DNA from: Holothuria scabra
Taxonomy: Eukaryota > Echinodermata > Holothuroidea > Aspidochirotida > Holothuriidae
Reading direction: 5' to 3'
DNA length: 64,000 bases
Assembly (NCBI GenBank): GCA_037179385.1
Contig: CM074179.1
Location: forward strand, 70,141,806-70,205,805
Program-made: the position numbers and the translations under genes
Notes under the pieces: model-generated
Told to the model about the DNA's origin: nothing
The model's input: only the letters and a program-made list of their open reading frames with translations
Databases searched by the model: none
Part shown: positions 47,865 through 59,642 of the stretch, piece after piece
How positions within the stretch are numbered: position 1 is the first letter of the stretch
How the letters are laid out: the number at the start of each line of letters is the position of its first letter

Positions 47865-49620
47865 ACCATGGGCGTAGGTAGCGGGGACTGAGGGCGATAG
47901 CGCCCAGTGAAAATTGAGGGGCGGAATCATGCCTCCCCCTCCCCCCAACTTCACGGGTCAGAAAACTCTTTTCTTCTTTTTACATTTTTACAATTCTCAA
48001 GAAAGGAAAATTTCCAGAGCGTTTTACGCGCCGCAAAATGCAATAAAACATGCATTAGTTCTCTTCATAACCAGTTTGATGAACTTTTTGACCTCTGGAA
48101 ATAACAAAAACGAATATTTACCGTATGCGAAACCTTATCATCCCGAGACATCGGCAGCTATATATTGGTATTTCTGTAAACTGGCTTTCATAGAATTCCA
48201 AATTTTCTTCAATGAAAGCTCTTGATTTTGAAACATTTTGTCTACAAAGGACAAAAAGTTTGAGAAACCTTTGAAATGTCATTGGAGAGAGCCAGTTTGT
48301 AGGCCTTAGATAATATGTGTAGCAACAACGATTCAGTCGTCTTACAATCTAGCTTCTTCGGGAAGCAGTCTCTAGTTTGGTTTCGCCGAACGGCTCTTTG
48401 CCAGAGAGTCGGGACGACTTTGAAAGAAAAAAAGCAAAACAATCATTCTCAGATTTGCCACCCACATATGGAAGGAAGCGCAGGTTCTTTAATAATCCCC
48501 CAAATCTTTAAATTTCCCTAGAGGAAACCCAGAATCCAAAACTTTCTGCAGTACAAGCTCCGGCTATCTTCTTACATTTGTTTAAAAGGGACAAAAGTTT
48601 CGGCGCGCTTTGCGCGGCGCAATACGCCCCTGGTGCAGTGGTGATCACACTTGAAGAAAAATCGGAAACATTAACTACTACTTACAAGCCGAAACGTACC
48701 TTTTGCGGCTGTCTGAGCGGTCGCAATTTTTCAAAATTTTCTGTACGCCCCCCCCCCCCCCCAGCTGAAGATAGTCTTTCGAGCAAACTTGATATTCCAG
48801 CCAGGGAACCATTGGCCTACCGTACTAAAATGCTCTCATACAACCTATCATCAGATATCTTTCAACCCTGTAAGTTGCACTGTGTAGAAACTGTAGATGG
48901 ATTCTTTAGTTATTGAAGTGTCAAAGTGTTATCAATGTTCAATGTGGCAGAATAGTGACATAGCAAAAGGGGGCGGGCGATTGTCTCCGTGCTCGAAAAA
49001 GTGAAAAGTTCGGAAATTTGCCATTTGAGACACCAGTCAGATACAAAAAGGTTTTCCGAACTTTTCCTTCATAAAGTTCCGATTTCTCCCTTACAAAAGC
49101 TCCATATTTGTAATAATTAGTTTCAAAAAGGCAAAATTTTCGCGCGCCCTAATTAGTGCAACCCTTAATGCAGTAAGTGGTGGCAGAAAGTTGTCGCAAA
49201 TATTTTGTTTTAAAAGGCATCAAAGTTTCAGGAGTTTTTTCAGTGACCGAGAAGTCTCAGTCCTCACTCCTTAGATAACATTATGTAACAACAACGATCT
49301 TCAGTCGACTTGCTCTCTCAGATACATGCTAATAGGAAACGCAGATTCTTCGAATATTCAAATATTCGAATTTACAAAAAACCCTGAATCTAAACTATTT
49401 TCTGCAAACAAGCTCCAAAATTTCAAATGTGTAAAAGGACCCAAATTGTACATTACGTTCCTAATACAGTAGTGCTAATATATTTTTATTTAAAAAAATG
49501 TATGAAAAATTAGCATCAAAAATTCACATTTTAATCAATGGGCTAGAGTGAGGTGTATGCTCTAACATCGTTCCGCTCCCTTTTTCATTTTGCTTCCTAC
49601 GCCACTGTGTTAAACAATAA
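47865..49620 (-). mobile_element. Copy 2 of the GGCGCGC-signature dispersed family, with internal repetition
   Basis: In minus-strand sense it starts near CAGTGGCGTAGGAAGC (about 49607) and ends near GCTACCTACGCCCATGG (about 47867), so the termini are inverted GGCGTAGG words. The GC signature occurs three times at roughly 540-590-base spacing: cgcgccgc (48030), ggcgcgctttgcgcggcgc (48602-48620) and cgcgcgccc (49141). The block 48315-48745 matches 10975-11345 in reverse complement, box by box. C15 is at 48748-48762. Both ends and the repeats suggest a non-autonomous TIR element with subrepeats. Confidence 0.7.
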
Positions 49621-50283
49621 AATTAATATTTAAAAAGGTTTATTAAGCACCACCGTACAAAATCGAGCAGCTTGAATAACACTTGCAGATTTAATGTAAT
49701 GCATTACTGGATTCTCATTTCCCGGACAGTTTACGCACTCACAAAATTACAACGGTGTAGCTGTTGCGACTTAGTTTTCATCCTTGGGGTTTTACACAAA
49801 GATAAACACAACTAACCCTTGAAATCTAAAGAAGCAACATCTGGGATCATGAAGAACTGTGCATTTAGGCCTACCACAATAAGATATTTAGGCGTCAAAA
49901 GTGTCCGTGGATAAGGGAGGGCTATAGGGAAAAATGGGAGTAGTAGAGATGATTCCAAATGAAAATACCTGTTCAGGTCATTTAAGGGAAAAGTAATGGT
50001 CTTAATTTGCGTTTATAGTTATTTTCTGTTGCCAGACACTTTTAAATCGCTCAAACCGTGTATACAGATTTAACTCCAGGAGACTGCTGCGTAGCAATTT
50101 GTTGACGAGTTTTAGTTCTCATAAAATATGTCTTAAAATTCCGAGTTCTTATTGGAACCAAATTTTTTCTCATTTTTCCAACGGGTACGGTCGTCTGCGA
50201 CTAACTCTATCCGTGCGTGATGTCCGTCAAGAGCATGGTCGTTAAAAGTTCCATATATATTCGCCATACTAGCCAATGCTGGC

Positions 50284-51105
50284 CATGGGCGTCGATTTGA
50301 TTTTCAAAGTCGGGGGCGGGGGCATCTGGCCGAATTTTTTTCCCTGTAATGGAAAAGGTGTCCACAGCTACACATTTTTGCAGGGAGGGAGGGGGCGTGG
50401 GTAAGCATCCAAATTTTACAATTTTTTAAGTGTGAACACCACTTTACTGTAGGGAAGTATTTTGTGGCGGGCTGAAACTTTTTCCTTTTGCGAATATTTG
50501 AAAATATGGAGCTTGTATTGCAGAAAAGTTGGATTCTGAGTTTCCTGTAAGGAAATTTGAAATGTTGGGGGATTACTGAAAAATTTTTATATCCTGTTGG
50601 CAAATCTGAGATTGAGTGGCTACTAAAGATTGTTGTTGCTGCATAATTTTATCCAACGCCTACGAAATGAGGCTCTCCAAAGAAAATTTTTGGATCAAGA
50701 GCCTATATTGGAGAAAATTTGGAATTTTATTAAAAAAAAAATTATGAAAAATATCTCTGTAGTTACCGTTGTTACTTGATGAGCTGGTGTCACAGAGAAC
50801 CGCAAATCTCCGACTTGGTCACTTCCAGAGCTCGGAAAAATTAACCAAATTGAAGGTATAAGCGAGCACCTATGCTTAGGAAGTGCAATTTGCGGCGCGC
50901 GAAGCGCACCGAAAATTTTAATTCCTTTTTTTTTTTTTTGAGCAACTAATGACAAATATAGGGCTCTAATTGGGGAGAATTTGAAATTTCGGAATTTTAT
51001 GGATTGTCAAAACAACATTGTAGACTGGTTTCACAAATGGCAAATTTCCGAATTCTAGTAAGCCTACATTTCTTCAGAGCTGCCTGCCCCCTGTAGCTAC
51101 GTTAC
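50284..51105 (+). mobile_element. Copy 3 of the GGCGCGC-signature dispersed family
   Basis: It starts near catgggcgtcgattt and ends near ctgtagctacgttac. Inside are gaacaccact (50436), ggagcttgtattgcag, ctgagtttcctgt, gggggattactga, caaatctgagat and gcggcgcgcgaagcgcacc (50891-50910), in the order seen in copy 1. The strand is assigned by agreement with copy 1. Confidence 0.7.
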
Positions 51106-51362
51106 AGGGTGTCAGAGAAAAGGAGACCCAGATGCAAAATGGTGCTAAATGTTTCAATATTTTGTGTAACTAACAAAACATGGTCGTGGAAAGTGTGGCT
51201 AATTACTTCAACGGACTATACGGTCCATGTGAATTTAAATGCGGGGTTTACTCTACAAGTAAATAAAATCACAACGAAAATTGTGATATTTTGCCAAGGA
51301 GTTGTACAAAAGTTCTAATAATAATAAGGATTCAGGGACTGTGGAACCCGAGGGGTTGGCCC

Positions 51363-51833
51363 TTAACCCATGTAGAAAAAGTAGTGGAGCTTAGCTCCCC
51401 TTCTCGATATTTGCGAATTGCTCCACTTAAGTTGGGGTGAATTTCGAAGTGTTGAACATATTCTTTGTCGGTCCGCAATGCACATCCAGTTTAGAACACA
51501 TACAAAGTTCCGTTTCCCCATAGATGCTTTGTGAAGCCAGTATTTCCAACTTGCCCCCCCGCAGTCCCGTGACACACTGTTGAAATGCACCCTTTTCCGC
51601 CTTTATGCCATGTTCAATGACCCCGTTTCCATTCTCCTTTCACAAGTACAGTCCCCATACCACCTGAACCATGTTTTCCTAACAAAATGGTGTGTGCAGA
51701 ACTGAACTTGCGGAGATGTAAGGGCGTACCAACTAGTTTTGTCACCCATGAGATTGTAGTTTGCATGGCCGTTATGAGTATGGCGCCTATGAGCATCTGT
51801 AGTAAACGATAACCGTTTTCCGCTAAATTGCAA
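51363..51833 (-). other. GC-richer block with a near-open frame
   Basis: One minus-strand frame is open from 51833 to 51363 except for a single stop at about 51603-51605: 76 codons, a short bridge, then 75 codons. The block is visibly less AT-rich than its surroundings. No domain, signal peptide or family was recognised. It could be a decayed exon, a repeat fragment or chance. Confidence 0.2.
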
Positions 51834-53026
51834 CGGTCATTTGTATAAGGCCAAAGGATGTTACGTAACCTTTGCCTGTGGTATGGACACTTGATACACA
51901 GTACATTGTTTATCTGTTTCCGTTAAGGAACATAATGTGTATAAGAAGCTGAACTGGGTATATAGTACACATATCAACTGCTGTGTGATATATGGCGAAC
52001 GGCTAACAAAATTAAACGGGGACTTACTCCCGTTGCCTATGTGCAGTCTGTCTCGATTACAGTACAGGCGTCAGACGAAGAATGGAGAAGGGAGAGGACG
52101 AACTGTTTCCTCCGTCGGGATTTGTGTTTATCGAAAGTAAGTACAATTTTACCAAATTAAATACCCACTAATCTTTCTGTACGCTATACTAGTGTAGCAT
52201 ACCTTGAGTCAGTATATGTGTAGGTCATTATATAGGGCCCTTGGTTTTTAATAACCACTAGTCTACTCGGGAAACTCGAGAAAATGGCAATAGCTCAAAA
52301 CCTATCAACATGCAAACATTAGTCACATTATTAGAAGTAGTATGACCAGCCCTGGGATCCATCCTTAGGTTTCTAGGTTAGGCTTCAGACATGACCGTAC
52401 AAAAGTTGTAAAATATTCTTCTGGGCCATTAATAATAATGGTCTTCCACAGTTCGATGACCTTTCTTTATTTTGAACATTTCATTTTATTCCGGATGTAT
52501 TATAAAACCGCTCTTGTGGTTCTAGGAAACATTTACTGGAAGTGACCGATTCACAGTACACTTCTTGAACCAAATGCATAAGTTATCTGAAACGTTGGTT
52601 AACACTCAAATGCCTTCGTTCTTTCAAAATAAACGTCGGTTCACAAAATACACTCTTACTTGGGTGGATTATTAGAAGGAAGGTTTAAAGGAACATATGC
52701 TTAAGTATGACAAAGTAAGACTGATGTTTTCTAAATTGCCCTTTTTCTTCTTTCGATTGGCATTACAAACGCCTGATAGGCTATACCGTACTGATAATTA
52801 CTAGAGGGCTTTGGGAGTCGGATGACGCAAATAGTACATACAGTACTAACAATGCTGAATATTTAGGGACAAAAGCTGGCTCTTGAAAGAATTTGCCCTA
52901 GATACATCGATACAGGTGTTTCAGGCATCTCCATGGGGGGCATCTCCCCCTTTTTATTACCAAGTTCATTACACCATTCCCTACGTTGACAGTTGTTTAA
53001 GTTGGTTTTCCGTCAATTTTGGTGCA
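51834..53026. other. Anonymous DNA
   Basis: No feature was recognised. Confidence 0.5.
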
Positions 53027-53140
53027 CAGGGGCCCGTTCCACAAAGAGTTACGCACAATCTTAAGTATGATTTACTGTTGACTTAAGTATGGGGAATCAA
53101 ATTTAAGATTGTGCGTAAGTCTTTGTGGAATGGGCCACTG
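53027..53140. mobile_element. 114-bp palindromic MITE
   Basis: The left 38 bases (beginning CAGGGGCCCGTTCCACAAAG) and the right 38 (53103-53140) are inverted repeats with three mismatches. The short centre repeats the acttaagtat word. The element is almost entirely a hairpin. CAG/CTG ends are hAT-like. No target duplication is apparent. Confidence 0.9.
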
Positions 53141-54359
53141 GAAGCTTAATCTGCATTATCAAGTTCATATTGCATGCCAGTGATAAATTTATACTTTGTT
53201 GTGTCTGCTTTCTTCACCTTCCTGAATAGATCGGGTTTGTGAAGGCCAAGGCTCGTTTATAATACTGAAGTTACAGTGTAATGCCGACTAGAATGCGACC
53301 TAAAATCAACTACCCCTACCAAATACCCAACTATGTCGGAGATAAAATGTATGCTTTACACCGCACGACAACCGGGTTAGGAAAGTCAATTGGGGCTAAC
53401 GAAGTGTTGGTCAAAGAGAGTGGTACACGTCGATTGACTGTCTGTATAGAGCTACTGTAGGCTACTGTATGTACTTAGCTTTGCAGCTCACTGACAGGTT
53501 AATGCGTATATTTAGGGTCGATAAACAGATACTCTGGGCACATGTACCTGTATTGAATTGGTTACCCATACAGCTGTAGGTATGTCTGGCGAAAGTTCCC
53601 ATTCCTTCAAATAAATTGCAATCTGACAAAAGCGTGCTTCAACTGCATTTGTGGCACACTGTAACAGGTTAACAGCAGCCTCTAAACCTTAGTAACAATT
53701 TGAAAAATCAGAAGAAAAATCTAAATAACGGATGGAGTGATGAGAAAACATTAAATATTGATTAAAGAATAATTATTTATTTATTTATTTGCTCCACCTA
53801 TTTGCGTTACTTTTTAATTGAGTTCTTTGATCATCTAATTTGCTTTAAATCTTGCCACTATTTATGAACGTGCCACTATTTATGAAAATGTATGTCATTT
53901 TTCATTTCGAATCGCTGGGATGTGATTCGGATCCACAAATTATAAATTCCAACAAAAATTAGGATAAATGCTATAAACTACCCCATACTATGCATCGAAA
54001 GCTGGCGCGTTCAATCGTCACAGTTCTGTCAGTGGAAAATTAAAAGTTTACCTCAAGTCAACGCAATACATGTATAAAACAGCATGGAAATGAATTCTAA
54101 CAATCCAATTCCAGCTTCATAGAACATTCTTGAGCCGAGATATAAAAACTTATTTACTTAAAACAAATTAGGCCAATACTGTAATTTGTGACTTTCTTCT
54201 TTCTCCTTCAATGTACACCTCACATTACCCACTTTGTTTCCCTTTAAGATTGAAATTGTTTTTATGACTTTGAACACTTTCAGTTTGCTTGCACAGCATT
54301 TTGCGCAGAGAGAGCTTAATCAATTAAAAGAATAGTCTAAAGCCAAATTTATTTTTGAT
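53141..54359. other. Anonymous DNA with a (TTTA)n tract
   Basis: TTTA units lie at about 53772-53790. A direct duplication of tgccactatttatgaa occurs at about 53855-53886. No gene was recognised. Confidence 0.5.
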
Positions 54360-54821
54360 ATGTTAAAGGGTAAAATACAGTATTCTAAGCATTCTGGTAA
54401 AAGTTTTATTCATTTTCCCTGTTCGGTTCTCGAGATATCAGCGATTGAATGGGGCAAATTTTCTACATAAAATGAACTTGGAGCAAGCAGGCGTGATGTC
54501 ATGGCTTCACATTGTCGGTCAATGGTTTGCATTTATAATTTACCACCAATTTTATGCTACAAGTAGGTATAAATACCATTGGTGCTTCCTGAGCAATGGG
54601 AGTTTCATGTGCCTTAGGGGTAACTAAAGGTCAAACTAACAAGAAGAAAATTAAAAGAAAAACAAAACATTCGCCAACAGTGTGAATCCATGACATTACA
54701 CCTGCTTGCTTCAAGTCCACTTAGGAAATGTGTTAACTTCAATTGCTAATATCTTGATAACCGAACATGGGAAATGAATGAAACTTTTAACAGAATGCTC
54801 AGAATATGTTCCTCTTTAACA
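54360..54821. mobile_element. Foldback MITE family M2, copy 2
   Basis: Left and right arms of about 150-160 bases (54360-54520 and 54670-54821) are inverse copies. Matching blocks include atgttaaag/ctttaacat at the tips, gcattctg, gttcggtt...gatatc and agcaagcaggcgtgatgtcatgg. Tips and order match copy 1 at 41064-41565. A single RNA strand could fold into a long hairpin. Confidence 0.8.
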
Positions 54822-55100
54822 TGTGAAACATAAATTTGTTTCTGGACCATTTTTTTAAATCACCCCGTGAGAGTAAGGGTGCTATCACATCTTTATGCAA
54901 TTCACAGTTACTTAGAGTAAAGCAAAGAAATACAACGCTTGTAATGTGAGTAGAATAACAATGGTATCACAAATTACTGCCCAATGTACCATCTAATTTG
55001 AGTGAATATATCCTATATTCCTAATGTTCGTAGGTCGAATGCCAAGTGTGCACAGAGCGCACTATAGCAAATACGACTTCTGTAAAAGGGCAAAGTTACT

Positions 55101-55478
55101 GAAAGCTGTTCATTGAGTTGATCGAAAATCAACAAAATTTTCCAAACTTGTTAAGTTGTCTTCACATACCAATGACTACGTGTAAGTGCCAAACTGAGAC
55201 AATCCCGATATCCTACATACAAATAACTGTTGTATGAGGTAGAACCTAACGGTTTAATTCGGTTTTTAAAAAAAATCGTGAGGAGGCACTCTTACTAATT
55301 ATGCACTAAATCGTTACAAGTCAGAAAAAAATATATAATATTATAACTTTTACCGTAATTCCTGGATGTGAAACTTGACTCATTATGCTAATTTAAAGCA
55401 TTGTCATGTGGCAGTGCGTGACCCTTTTAAACTCTGTTTAAGTACATTATCGAAATCAACTCAATAAGCCCCTTTAAA
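55101..55478 (+). mobile_element. MITE family M1, copy 2
   Basis: The ends gttcattgagttgat (left) and the inverse of atcaactcaataagcccctt (right) match the 26122-26453 copy. The internal blocks ttccaaac, cttcacataccaatgac and acatacaaataactgt occur in the same order but opposite orientation to that copy. Confidence 0.7.
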
Positions 55479-55924
55479 TGAAAAGAGGATTGGCGTCATT
55501 TTAACGAACTTTCAAAAGTGCTTTCCTATCATTTTACAGCCTGGCCGTTTTCGCTGTATGAGGAAGATGACTGGGCCAATATTATTACTGGTACCATCGA
55601 ACGATGATCATCCTTGAAGCGGGGAACCCGGTCTTGACATACTGTACAGTGTTGTTACGAACATAACTTTCATCTATGACGCTTGCACATGTGTGAAGAG
55701 CCTGTAGGCAGTTATTGGTCCTGTTTCTCTTGGTAACTATTGGAGACATTCAACAGAAGTTGTATAAAGTTACCTACGTCATTCTTATAAAAAAGTTCTT
55801 TTACCCTCTGTCACAATACAGTATGTTACAGTATGGCACTGGATTGTTATGATCTACGGTATGCAATCATGCAGTAAACGTCGCACACATGAGAAAAAGG
55901 ATAAAGTAGTTACTCAGCCCACAA

Positions 55925-58566
55925 CTAATGCTAATGCTGCAATATGTACTATTCGTTCAGTTTTTCAACCTCCGTCTCTGTTCTTATTTCATAATGGATA
56001 TGACTTTAAAAACAATTTGTCATCTTTCAAGGTAATATTTGGTTCTGGACATACAAAGCTCACAGCCCTCCGTTATGAGCTACGTAAATTGGCAGAGGTT
56101 GAAAAACTTATATCAGAAATCGGCTGATGCTGCAACATGTTTTATTCTCTCATTTTTTTACCTCTGTTACTGTACGTAGTTCATGATGAATTTGACATAA
56201 AAACCAAATTCTCATTGTTCTCGGTAATATTTGGATTTTGGCATACGACGCTGAAAAAAGTTCGTTATGAGCTACGTACATTGGCAGAGGTTGAAAAATT
56301 ATATCAGAAAACGGCTAAAGCTGCAACATCTTTTTTCGCTCAGTTTTTTTCAATCTCTGTTTCTGTACGTAGTTCATGATGGATATGACATTTAAAGCAA
56401 ATTCTCAGGTTTGGGGGGTAATATTTGGATTCTGGGCATACGAAACTTTAAAACCTTCGTTATGAGCTCTGTACGTTGGCAGAGTTTGAAAAAATTATAT
56501 CAGAAATCGGATAATGCTGCAGCATGTATATACTACTCACTCAGGTTTTCAATCTCTCTATCTGAACGTAGGCCATAATGGATATGATATTAAAAGCAAA
56601 TTCTAACGTTTATGGGTAATGTTTGGGTTCTGGGCATACCAAGCTTTCAAAACTTCGTTATGAGCTACGTACATTGGCAGAGGTTGAAAAAATTATGTCA
56701 GAAATCGGATAATGGTGTAACATGTTTTATTCGCTCAGTTTTCTCAACCTCTGTTTCTGTACGCAGTTCATAATGAATAGAACATTAAACCCTTCGTTAT
56801 GAGCTACGTACATTGGCAGAGGTTGAAAAAATTATATCAGAAACCAGCTAATGCTGCAACATGAGCAAGCACTGCTGATACACCAGTCTTAACCGCAGTG
56901 ACTATTGAAATAACTACGACCTACGCATACGTACCGAGGTCGAGGCTTTACTGTTCATTTGTGTGTTATCGTGTTTGCAGCAATGGGAAATCATTTATGA
57001 GCTACGTACATGTACATCGCTCATGGTTGTTTTGCTCTCTTTTTGATGTTTTTTTTATGGCTAAATTAAAATCTGAAATGATTAAGGCCTACGTATAGGT
57101 ACAGAGGTCGAGGCTTTACTGCACAATTTTCTGCTATCATGTTTGCAGCAATGAGAAAACATTTATGAGCTACGTACATGTACATCGCTCATGGTTGTTT
57201 TGCTGTTTTCTTGAAGTTTTTATGGCTAAATTAAAATTTGAAATAACTACGACCTACGTACTGGTGCAGAGGTCGAGGCTTTACTGTTCATTTTTGTGTT
57301 ATTGTGTTTGCAGCAATGGAAAAATTATTTATGAGCTACGTACATGTACATCGCTCATGGTTGTTTTGCTGTCTTTTAAATATTTTCATGGCTAAATTGA
57401 AATCTGAAATGACTACGGCCTACGTATAGGTACAGAGGTCGAGGCTTCACTGTTCATTTTTTGTGTTATCATGTTTGCAGCAATTCGAAATCATTTATGA
57501 GCTACGTACATGTACATCGGTCATGGTTGTTTTGCTGTCTTTTTTAATGTTTTCATGACAAAATTAAAATTTGAAATAACTACGGCCTACGTATTGGTAC
57601 AGAGGTCGTGGCTTTACTGTTCATTATTGTGTTATCATGTTCGCAGCAATGGGAAAAAGATTTATGAGCTACGTACATGTACATCGCTCATGATTGTTTT
57701 GCTGTCTTTTTTAATGTTTTCATGGCAAAATTAAAATTTGAAATAACTACGGCCTACGTATTGGTACAGAGGTCGTGGCTTCACTGTTCATTATTTTGTT
57801 ATCATGTTCGCAGCAATGGGAAAAAGATTTATGAGCTACGTACATGTACATCGCTCATGGTTGTTTTGCTCACTATTTCATGCTTTCATGTCTGAATTAA
57901 ACTTTGAAATAACTACGACCTACGTATACGTACAGAGGTCGAGACTTTGCTGTTGGTTTTTGTGAGATCGTGTTTCCCGCAATGGGAAAAGAATTTATGA
58001 GCTACGTACATTGGCAGAGGTTGAAAAAATTATATCAGAAACCGGCTAATGCTGCAACATGAGCAAGCAATGCTGATACACCAGTCTTAACCGCAGTGAC
58101 TATTGAAATAACTACGACCTACGCATATGTACCGAGGTCGAGGCTTTACTGTTCATTTGTGTGTAATCATGTTTGCAGCAATGGGAAAAACATTTATGAG
58201 CTACGTACATGTACATCGCTCATGGTTGTTTTGCTGTTTTCTTGATGGTTTTATGGCTAAATTAAAATTTGAATTAACTACGACCTACGTACTGGTACAG
58301 AGGTCGAGGCTTTACTGTTCATTTTTTGTGATATAATGTTTGCAGCAATGGGAAAAACATTTATGAGCTACGTACATGTACATCGCTCATGGTTGTTTTG
58401 CTGCCTTTTAAATATTTTCATGGCTAAATTAAAATCTGAAATAACTACGACCTACGTATACGTACAGAGGTCGATACTTTGCCGTTGGTTTTTTATGAGA
58501 TCGTGTTTCCCGCAATGGTAAAAGCATTTATGAGCTACGTACCTTGGCAGAGGTTGAAAAATTAGT
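55925..58566. repeat. Satellite with two monomer types and a higher-order unit of about 1.2 kb
   Basis: Tracking atgagctacgta gives type A monomers at 56075, 56268, 56462, 56660 and 56799 (spacing 193, 194, 198 and one short 139), each followed by ttggcagaggttgaaaa. Type B monomers start at 56997, 57165, 57331, 57497, 57664, 57831 and 57997, all 166-168 apart and followed by catgtacatcgctcatgg. An A/B junction unit (56799-56997, 198 bp) recurs at 57997-58196 (199 bp), after which B units resume at 58196 and 58363, and an A-type end closes the array at 58530. A variant B unit with gagatcgtgtttcccgcaatgg precedes both the 57997 and 58530 switches. Overlapping frames through the array are shifted at each unit because 167 is not a multiple of three, so it is not coding. 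Confidence 0.9.
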
Positions 58567-59642
58567 AATACCACTTTTTCAACTTTCAGGCTCTGTACAG
58601 GTACGTAGGTTAAGAGGAGGAAGAGTTTCTAATTTTTTGTAAGAAATCAAAACAAGGAAAAGATGTCTTTCAAAGTTCATTTTTGTTAGTATTTTGTCAT
58701 TGTTACATATTTTTTACTGAAAAGGGGTCAATTGAGGTATTGGCATGATAAAAATGACTAATTTTTCAACGTTGCGTTCTTTCTAACTTTTATCAAGTTA
58801 AAATGTAAGCTAGGTTTAAGTTTTAAGTAGAAAAATGGAATAGGAGTATTTTTGATAACGTAATATTGAAAAAGACACTATTTCAATGAAAAAGAAGTTT
58901 TTACCGTTCTACAAATGAAGTTGTTGTTAATTGAAAAAAGCATAATACAAGAAATATAGATCTCATTAAATGGTCTAATTTTGTGTTTCTTCCGTCTGTC
59001 TTGAGATTTAGTTTGAAATATTGACCTTGTTATCAGAAGTTACCATCAAGTCATTAATTGTTAGTGAATTTTGTGGAAGTTATTTTAAATGAAATTTTAA
59101 CTGCAATCCTCTCAAGGACAAAAGGAAAAAGGAAGGAAAATATCAAGGAAATCCTCATTTTGGACTGTACGTTTTCACTTACACTATTTCCTATTTTTTG
59201 GAAATGTTTCCCAGGGCTTTAGGCCTACTTTTCAGGCTCGCAGACTTTAACTTATCTAAGGCTTCGAGAATGATGTAAAAAAATAAATGCTAAGATGTAT
59301 TTATGCCAACTTACTTTGCGATCGAATAAATGTAGAATTCCACACTTCTGATTGTCAAAGCGATAGTGACGAACTTTTAAGCCACCTGCACTACCTACAT
59401 TATACCTCTGAACAAGCAATAGGCAACCTGTCTTGGTTCTAGCCTAATATCAGCTGGTTTTTGGAAAGGTACAGTGTTTGGTGAAAATACACAAAGTGCT
59501 ATCGCTTCTTTAACCCACGAGTAAATATGCACAGGGAGTTAGCGTAAGGCACTTTTGCAGAGCTATTTGTTGGTTGCCAGGACTTAACATACCAAACACT
59601 ACTGATAAAAATGTAACCTAATGCCACTGTAATTGCAGCTCC
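58567..59642. other. AT-rich anonymous DNA
   Basis: No repeat, gene or RNA was recognised. Confidence 0.5.

Noticed and set aside
56898..58521. Series of similar 60-75 codon frames suggesting a tandem gene family
   Set aside because: They are satellite monomers of about 167 bp, which shift frame each unit; similarity is at the DNA level.
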